Assembly (NCBI RefSeq): GCF_947488945.1
Contig: NZ_CANLBS010000001.1
Coordinates: forward strand, 124,001 to 188,000
Source: an uncultured Streptomyces sp.
GTDB taxonomy: Bacteria; Actinomycetota; Actinomycetes; Streptomycetales; Streptomycetaceae
Direction of reading: 5' to 3'
Length of the DNA stretch: 64,000 nucleotides
Positions 58,164 to 64,000 of this stretch are shown here, piece by piece (the first letter of the stretch is position 1; each line of letters begins with the position of its first letter). The position numbers and the translations under genes were made by a program. Under the pieces are notes generated by a model, which worked only from the letters and a program-made list of their open reading frames with translations, did no database searches and was not told the origin of the DNA.

Positions 58164-60994
58164 GTACGCGGTGCCAGCGCCCCTCGTGCGAGGGACGGTA
58201 CGAGGACATGGGCGGCGGTGAGCTGTACTGCGACACCTGCGGTCTGGCGCCCGTCGTCTCGCCCACCGGCATGGTGGGTTCGCCGCCCACGGGCATCGCC
58301 GGCGGCCACCGGGCCGCCTCCTCCCGCTCCACCGGGTCGCACCCCTCGCAGCGCTCGGCGCGCTCCTCCCGCTCGGCGGGGTCCCGGCGGTCGGTGTCCG
58401 GCCGGCTGTCGCGCTCGCTCTCGGGGTCCGCCGCCGGACGTTCGGTGTCGGTGCGCTCCTCGGGCGCCTCCACCGGAACGACCGGCCGGGGACGGCTCGG
58501 CGCGGGGCTGGTGCTGGTCCCGGACGTGCCCAGGCCCGACCCGCGCACGGCCGTGATGGAGAACCCGGAGGTGCCCGAGCGCAAGCGGTTCTGCTCGCGT
58601 TCCGACTGCGGCGCTCCGGTGGGCCGTTCGCGGGGCGACCGGCCGGGACGGACCGAGGGGTTCTGCACCAAGTGCGGCCACCCCTACTCCTTCGTGCCGA
58701 AGCTCACCGGCGGCGACGTCGTGCACGGCCAGTACGAGGTCGCGGGATGTCTCGCGCACGGCGGTCTCGGCTGGGTCTACCTCGCGGTCGACCGGGCCGT
58801 CGCCGACCGCTGGGTGGTGCTCAAGGGCCTGCTGGACACCGGCGACCAGGACGCGATGGCCGCCGCGATCTCCGAGCGCCGGTTCCTCGCCGAGATCGAG
58901 CACTCCAACATCGTCCGGATCTACAACTTCGTCGAGCACCTCGACCAGCGGACCGGCTCGCTGGACGGCTACATCGTCATGGAGTACGTCGGCGGGAAGG
59001 CCCTCAAGGAGATCGCCAACGACCGCCGCACCCCCGACGGGCGCCGCGATCCGCTCCCGGTCGAGCAGGCGTGCGCGTACGGCATCGAGGCGCTGGAGGC
59101 GCTCGGCCACCTGCACAGCCGCAACCTGCTGTACTGCGACTTCAAGGTCGACAACGCCATCCAGACCGAGGACCAGCTCAAGCTGATCGACATGGGCGCG
59201 GTCCGCAGGATGGACGACGAGGAGTCGGCCATCTACGGAACGGTCGGCTACCAGGCCCCCGAGGTCGCCGAGGTCGGCCCCTCCGTCGCCTCCGACCTGT
59301 ACACGGTGGCCCGGACGCTGGCGGTGCTCACCTTCGACTTCCAGGGGTACACCAACGTCTTCGTCGACTCGCTCCCCGACCCGGACAACATCGAGGTCTT
59401 CCGTACCTACGAGTCCTTCTACCGGCTCCTGGTCCGGGCGACGGACCCGGACCCGGCGCGCCGGTTCGCGTCGGCGGCGGAGATGGCCGAACAGCTCACC
59501 GGGGTGCTGCGGGAGGTCGTCGCGCTCCAGAGCGGCCGGCCGCGCCCCGCGCTGTCCACCCTCTTCGGCCCGGAACTGCGGGTGTGCGACACGGAGTTGT
59601 TCGCCGAGCTGACCGGTGACGTGTCGCTGCTCGGCGGCCGGCCCGCGGTCGGCGGGCGGCCCCGGCGCCGCCGACGGGCCGCGGGGAACGCGCCCGCCGT
59701 GCCGGTGGCACCGGGCGCGGTGGTGACGGCGGTGGCCGCCGCGCTGCCGGTCGGGGCCCCGGTCGGCGCGGGCGCGCCCGCGCCGGTACCGCCCCCCGCG
59801 CAGGGAGGCACGTCGCACCCCGGCCACCAGCCGGTGGGCGCCGCTCCGCTCGCCGCCCCACCGACCCACCAGAGCGCGAGCCGCCCCACCGGCGGAGCAC
59901 CGGCGCCCGGGCCGGCACCCGCCCACACCGGGGCTCCCGCGTACGGGGCGGTGCCGCTGCACGGCTCCGCGCAGGTGCCCGCCCCGCGCGGGCTGTCTTC
60001 CGGCGCCCCGGCGGCGGCACCGTCCACGGGCACGGCCGGGCCGGCCGTCCGGCTCGCCCCGCTGGACGCCCGCGGCATCGCGCTCGCGCTGCCGGTTCCC
60101 CGCGTGGACGCGAACGACCCCAACGCCGGGTTCCTCGCCGGCGTGATGTCCTCCGCCCCGGTCGAGCTGATCGCCGCGCTCCACGCCGTGCCGGTCCCGT
60201 CACTGGAGACCCGGCTGCGCGAACTGCGGGCCCGGCTGGAGATGGACGGCCCCGGGGCGGCCGGCGCGGTGCTGGACGCCCTGGAGGCGCAGTACCCGGA
60301 CGACTGGCGGGTGGTCTGGTACCGGGGCGTGGTCTCCCTGGTGACGGGGGACCACGAGAACGCGGCGCTCTCCTTCGACGCCGTGTACGACGCCTTTCCC
60401 GGCGAGCCCGCCCCGAAGCTGGCGCTGGGGATCTGTGCGGAGGTGCTAGGGCAGTTGGACAACGCCGCCGAGTACTACCGCCTGGTGTGGACGACCGATC
60501 CCGGTTTCGTCAGCGCCGCCTTCGGTCTGGCCCGGGTCCGTTTCGCCGCCGGGGACCGGGTCGGAGCCGTACGCGCCCTGGAATCGGTGCCGGAGGCGTC
60601 GATCCACTACACCGCAGCCCGGGTGGCCTCGGTGCGCGCGAGGCTGCGCGGCCGCGCCCCCGACGAGCCGCTCCGGGACGACCTGGCCGCCGCCTCCGGA
60701 CAGGTCTCGGCACTCGCCGGATTCGGCCTCGACGCGGTGCGCCGGGAGACCTTGTCGGCCGAGGTGCTCGGCACCGCGCTGGACTGGGTACTCTCCGGTA
60801 GTCCTGCGGCTCCCCCGCCGCACGGAGGCGCACCGGGCGGAGGAACGCTGCTCGGCCGCGAACTGACCGAGCGGGACCTGCGGTTCGGGCTGGAACGCGC
60901 GTACCGCACACTGGCCCGGCTCGCTCAGCGGGGCGACGAGAGGATCGAACTGGTGGAGCGGGCCAACCGCTTCCGCCCCCGGACGTGGGTGTGA
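58160..60994 (+). CDS. pknG: PknG-type serine/threonine protein kinase
   Basis: A 944-residue soluble kinase. Parts in order: an N-terminal zinc ribbon (C5, C10, C24, C27); a Ser/Arg-rich linker (about 50-110); a rubredoxin-like finger (C145, C150, C169, C172); the kinase domain (about 190-450) with K222, catalytic D327 in YCDFKVDN and metal-binding D344 in LIDMG; a Pro/Ala-rich stretch (490-620); and a TPR-like helical tail (about 640-944). The DMG and CDFK forms resemble PknG (DLG, NDLK) rather than Hanks-type receptor kinases. Mycobacterial and corynebacterial PknG control 2-oxoglutarate dehydrogenase through the FHA protein GarA/OdhI. Confidence 0.92.
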   Translation: MSTRCQRPSCEGRYEDMGGGELYCDTCGLAPVVSPTGMVGSPPTGIAGGHRAASSRSTGSHPSQRSARSSRSAGSRRSVSGRLSRSLSGSAAGRSVSVRSSGASTGTTGRGRLGAGLVLVPDVPRPDPRTAVMENPEVPERKRFCSRSDCGAPVGRSRGDRPGRTEGFCTKCGHPYSFVPKLTGGDVVHGQYEVAGCLAHGGLGWVYLAVDRAVADRWVVLKGLLDTGDQDAMAAAISERRFLAEIEHSNIVRIYNFVEHLDQRTGSLDGYIVMEYVGGKALKEIANDRRTPDGRRDPLPVEQACAYGIEALEALGHLHSRNLLYCDFKVDNAIQTEDQLKLIDMGAVRRMDDEESAIYGTVGYQAPEVAEVGPSVASDLYTVARTLAVLTFDFQGYTNVFVDSLPDPDNIEVFRTYESFYRLLVRATDPDPARRFASAAEMAEQLTGVLREVVALQSGRPRPALSTLFGPELRVCDTELFAELTGDVSLLGGRPAVGGRPRRRRRAAGNAPAVPVAPGAVVTAVAAALPVGAPVGAGAPAPVPPPAQGGTSHPGHQPVGAAPLAAPPTHQSASRPTGGAPAPGPAPAHTGAPAYGAVPLHGSAQVPAPRGLSSGAPAAAPSTGTAGPAVRLAPLDARGIALALPVPRVDANDPNAGFLAGVMSSAPVELIAALHAVPVPSLETRLRELRARLEMDGPGAAGAVLDALEAQYPDDWRVVWYRGVVSLVTGDHENAALSFDAVYDAFPGEPAPKLALGICAEVLGQLDNAAEYYRLVWTTDPGFVSAAFGLARVRFAAGDRVGAVRALESVPEASIHYTAARVASVRARLRGRAPDEPLRDDLAAASGQVSALAGFGLDAVRRETLSAEVLGTALDWVLSGSPAAPPPHGGAPGGGTLLGRELTERDLRFGLERAYRTLARLAQRGDERIELVERANRFRPRTWV

Positions 60995-60996
60995 AG

Positions 60997-62550
60997 ATGT
61001 CACAGTTCCACCAGCAGAACGGCCTGTCGGGCTGCCCGAGTTGTGCGGAGCCCCTGGAGGCGGGTGACCTCTTCTGCGGCGCCTGCGGGCACGACCTGTC
61101 GTCGGCGGCGGCGTCGTCCGACCGGCCGACCCTGGCCATCACGGTGCCGGCCCCGGCGTCGGCGGGGACGGCGGTGACCGGGCCGCGCCCCTGGGAGCCT
61201 CCGCCGGCCGCGTCCGGCGTTCGCGGCGCGGAGCCGCCGTCCGTCCGTTACGACGAGCGGGCGCAGGAGGTCCCGGCGTACGACGGCGGCCTGGCCCCGA
61301 GGGCGGGGGCCGCACCGGCACGGGCCGCCGGCCACGGCCGCCCCGCGGCGGGTACCGAGGCTCCGCGCGGCGCCACCGCCTACGGCGAGGGCGGCGCGGG
61401 CCGGGCGCGGGCCGGCGCGGGTGCCGACGACTTCCCGCTCGCCTCCCCGGCCGCCGCTCCCCCCGGCAGCGATCCGGCCGGCCCCACCCCGCCCGGCGTC
61501 CGCCCCTCCGCCTCCGAGCCCCCCGCCTCCGATCCCTCCGGCCCCGCCCCCTCAGGCTCGGACGCAGATCCCCGGACGGCGGAGCCCACGGCCGTCCCCC
61601 TCGGTGCGACCGGCGGCAAGGTCTGTGTGGCGTGCCGGTCCGGCCGGGTCGACGCCGACGGGTACTGCGAGAACTGCGGCCACGCCCAGCCGCGCGAGCG
61701 CGACCACATGGAACAGGAGCTGGGCGCGGTCGCCGCGGTCAGCGACCGCGGCCTGCGTCACCACCGCAACGAGGACGCCTTCGCCGTGTCCGCGACGGCA
61801 CTTCCGGACGGCTCCCCGGCGGTGGTGGCCATCGTCTGCGACGGCGTCTCCTCCGCGACGCGTCCGGACGAGGCGTCGGCCGCCGCCGCGAGCACCGCCA
61901 ACGAGTCCCTGCTGGAGTCCCTGCCGCGCGGCACCCACCCGCAGCAGGCGATGCACGAGGCGATCGTGGCCGCGGCGGAAGCGGTGGACGCGCTGAACGG
62001 CCCGCCCGGCGCCGCCAGGAACCACGACCCGCAGCACCACCAGAACGCCCCGGCCTGCACCCTGGTCGGCGCGGTGTCGGCGGGCGGACTGCTGGTCATC
62101 GGCTGGGTCGGGGACAGCAGGGTCTACTGGGTGCCCGAGGACCGCTCCCAGCCGTCCGCCCGGCTCACCGAGGACGACTCCTGGGCGGCCCAGATGGTGG
62201 CGGCCGGACTGATGAGCGAGGCCGAGGCGTACGCCGACGAGCGCGCCCACGCGATCACCGGCTGGCTCGGCGCGGACTCCTACGAACTGGAGCCGCACAC
62301 CGCCGCGTTCAAACCGGACCGGCCGGGCACCGTCGTGGTCTGCACCGACGGACTCTGGAACTACGCGGAGTCCGCCGGGGAGATGGCCGCGGTGCTGCCC
62401 GGGGACGTCAACGAGCGGCCCCTGCACGCCGCGCGGGTGCTGGTGGGCCACGCGCTGGACGGCGGCGGCCACGACAACGTGACGGTGGCGCTGCTGCCGT
62501 TCGCCGTGGAGCCGCCGCCGGGGGCGGGCCCGGGACACGACGCCCCCTGA
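60997..62550 (+). CDS. PP2C-family serine/threonine phosphatase with two zinc ribbons
   Basis: A 517-residue protein. Zinc ribbon 1 has C13, C16, C27 and C30. A disordered Pro/Ala/Gly stretch (about 35-205) follows. Zinc ribbon 2 (CVAC and CENC, about 209-228) leads into the PPM phosphatase domain (about 240-505), with SDRGLRHHRNEDAF, VCDGVSS, GWVGDSRVYW, TDGLWNY and GHDNVTVAL. It should reverse PknG phosphorylation. The ATG at 60997 lies 3 nt past the kinase stop; the GTG at 60991 overlaps that stop and is an alternative. Confidence 0.92.
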   Translation: MSQFHQQNGLSGCPSCAEPLEAGDLFCGACGHDLSSAAASSDRPTLAITVPAPASAGTAVTGPRPWEPPPAASGVRGAEPPSVRYDERAQEVPAYDGGLAPRAGAAPARAAGHGRPAAGTEAPRGATAYGEGGAGRARAGAGADDFPLASPAAAPPGSDPAGPTPPGVRPSASEPPASDPSGPAPSGSDADPRTAEPTAVPLGATGGKVCVACRSGRVDADGYCENCGHAQPRERDHMEQELGAVAAVSDRGLRHHRNEDAFAVSATALPDGSPAVVAIVCDGVSSATRPDEASAAAASTANESLLESLPRGTHPQQAMHEAIVAAAEAVDALNGPPGAARNHDPQHHQNAPACTLVGAVSAGGLLVIGWVGDSRVYWVPEDRSQPSARLTEDDSWAAQMVAAGLMSEAEAYADERAHAITGWLGADSYELEPHTAAFKPDRPGTVVVCTDGLWNYAESAGEMAAVLPGDVNERPLHAARVLVGHALDGGGHDNVTVALLPFAVEPPPGAGPGHDAP

Positions 62551-62808
62551 GCCCGCGCCCCCGCTGAAGGGTTCCGGCGCCTCGTACCGGCCGGCCCGGC
62601 CCGTCCGCCCCCGCCTCCTCCCCCTCGATCACCTCCGACCGCGAACGCCGTTCGCCGGCCCACCCGGCCGGCGCTCCGGACCGGGCCGCTCACCGGCGCG
62701 GAACCCGCCACCCGACCGTCGCGGGTCCCGCACCCAGGGTCCCCGGCCCACCGACTCGTCCGTACACCGTCTCCCGCAGACCCGTGGGGAGCACCGAGGA
62801 GCCGTTCC

Positions 62809-64000
62809 ATGGCCAACTTCTCCAAGTCGAACGTTCCGCAGTTCAGCGTCGACGTGTACCAGAACGCCTACCTCCCCGAGGGAGGCCGCGAGGTCAACGC
62901 GATCGTCACCGTCACCTCCACCGGGGGCGGCACCACCGGCGGCGTCCCGCTGGCGGGCGTGGACGCGGTCCCCGGCCGGGGGTCGGGACGCGGAACGGAC
63001 GCGGCCGTGGTGCTGATGGTCGACTGCTCGGGCTCGATGGACTACCCGCCGACGAAGATGCGCAACGCCCGCGACGCGACCGCGGCGGCCATCGACACGC
63101 TCCGGGACGGCACCCGGTTCTCGGTGGTCGCCGGGACGCACGTGGCCCGCGACCTCTATCCGGGCAACGGCCGCCTCGCCGTCGCGGACCCGCGCACCAA
63201 GGCGCAGGCCAAGGAGGCCCTGCGCGGGCTGAGCGCGGGCGGCGGCACCGCCATCGGCACCTGGCTGCGCCTGACGGACCGGCTGCTGGACGCGTCGGGC
63301 GCGGCGATCCGGCACGGCATCCTGCTCACCGACGGCCGCAACGAGCACGAGGCCCCGGAGGACCTGCGGGCCGCGCTCGACGCCTGCGCCGGCCGCTTCA
63401 CCTGCGACGCCCGGGGCGTGGGGACGGACTGGGAGGTGAAGGAGGTCACCTCGGTCGCCACGGCGCTGCTCGGTACCGCCGACATCGTCGCGGACCCGGC
63501 CGGCCTCGCCGCGGACTTCACGCTGATGATGGAGAACGCCATGGGCAAGGAGGTCGCGGACGTGGCGTTGCGGCTCTGGACCCCGCTCGGCGCCGAGATC
63601 GTCTTCGTGAAGCAGGTCGCCCCCACCGTGTCCGACCTCACGGGGCGCCGTACGGAGACCGGACCGCGGGCGGGCGACTATCCGACCGGTTCCTGGGGTG
63701 ACGAATCCCGCGATTACCACGTCTGCGTACGGGTACCGCAGGCGAACATCGGCCAGGAGATGCTGGCCGCCCGCGTCTCGCTGGTGCTTCCGGACCCGTC
63801 GGGGGGTGCGCCGCGGACGCTCGGACAGGGCCTCGTCCGGGCCGTCTGGACGGACGACATGGTGGCGTCCACCTCGATCAACCCGCAGGTCGCGCACTAC
63901 ACGGGGCAGGCGGAACTGGCCCACGTGATCCAGCAGGGACTCGACGCGCGGAAGGCCGGCGACCTGGACGGCGCGACCGCGAAACTGGGGCGTGCGGTGC
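62809..64000 (+). CDS. Von Willebrand factor A domain protein (partial, runs off the window)
   Basis: 397 residues are visible with no stop before the window end. GAGGAG lies 7 nt before the ATG at 62809. The VWA domain (about residues 60-230) has the complete metal-ion-dependent adhesion site: DCSGS for DxSxS, the GGGTAIG threonine and TDG. A beta domain (about 240-370) follows, and then the start of a helical, TPR-like region (AELAHVIQQGLDARKAGDLD). There is no signal peptide, so it is cytoplasmic. The 258-bp gap from the phosphatase gene contains no terminator I can see, so it is probably in the same operon. Confidence 0.88.
   Translation, partial: MANFSKSNVPQFSVDVYQNAYLPEGGREVNAIVTVTSTGGGTTGGVPLAGVDAVPGRGSGRGTDAAVVLMVDCSGSMDYPPTKMRNARDATAAAIDTLRDGTRFSVVAGTHVARDLYPGNGRLAVADPRTKAQAKEALRGLSAGGGTAIGTWLRLTDRLLDASGAAIRHGILLTDGRNEHEAPEDLRAALDACAGRFTCDARGVGTDWEVKEVTSVATALLGTADIVADPAGLAADFTLMMENAMGKEVADVALRLWTPLGAEIVFVKQVAPTVSDLTGRRTETGPRAGDYPTGSWGDESRDYHVCVRVPQANIGQEMLAARVSLVLPDPSGGAPRTLGQGLVRAVWTDDMVASTSINPQVAHYTGQAELAHVIQQGLDARKAGDLDGATAKLGRAV

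Overview
The window is chromosomal DNA from a Streptomyces or very close relative. It is about 70% GC with strongly GC-biased third codon positions and many GTG starts. The order mreB, ndk, folC, valS, clpX, clpP2, clpP1, tig is the one known from Streptomyces core chromosomes, and the csn cluster and the pknG cluster also sit where I recall them in S. coelicolor. I see no insertion sequence, prophage, integrase or CRISPR array. Apart from a few small proteins, everything looks like native core genome.

Region by region. 1-5.7 kb, minus strand: start of mreB, ndk, a DUF4233 membrane protein, folC (folate glutamylation) and valS. 5.8-6.8 kb: a Pro/Gly/Gln-rich membrane-anchored protein. 6.9-11.4 kb, minus: the protein quality-control block clpX, clpP2, clpP1 and tig, with a likely ClgR operator upstream of clpP1. 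11.5-11.95 kb: tRNA-Pro(TGG) and tRNA-Gly(TCC). 12.2-20.1 kb: a small membrane protein, an acyltransferase-3 membrane protein, an HD hydrolase, a CPA2 antiporter, a SpoIIE-type phosphatase, an Eis-like acetyltransferase, a Nei-type DNA glycosylase and rpiB. 20.3-25.7 kb: three paralogous amino-acid permeases with bioY between the first two. 25.9-27.3 kb: sodF behind a Nur-like operator, and a mycothiol-type DsbA-fold reductase. 27.5-38.9 kb: two M1 aminopeptidase N paralogues enclosing an AbiEi/DUF559-like orphan, a large secreted TPP II-like subtilase and an aspartate-semialdehyde dehydrogenase. 39.1-41.8 kb, minus: a small membrane protein, malQ and a new repeat-built small protein translationally coupled to malQ. 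42.1-47.0 kb: a secreted GH84 enzyme, an HNH endonuclease and an MscS channel. 47.2-54.0 kb: the csnR-E-F-G-H-K chitosan-oligosaccharide operon. 54.3 kb to the end: a six-gene signalling operon.

The most interesting segment is that last operon. A GlnX-like membrane relay and a GlnH-like membrane-tethered amino-acid-binding protein are followed by an unnamed helical protein, a PknG-type kinase, a PP2C phosphatase and a von Willebrand A protein. The first two and the kinase correspond to the mycobacterial Asp/Glu-sensing GlnX-GlnH-PknG pathway. The kinase-phosphatase-VWA trio resembles the TerY-P triad of Ter-type stress systems. Finding both halves in one operon, with extra zinc ribbons on the kinase and phosphatase, suggests an expanded amino-acid-responsive phospho-switch. 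A second candidate for new biology is the 103-residue protein before malQ, most of which is six exact-register 12-residue repeats.
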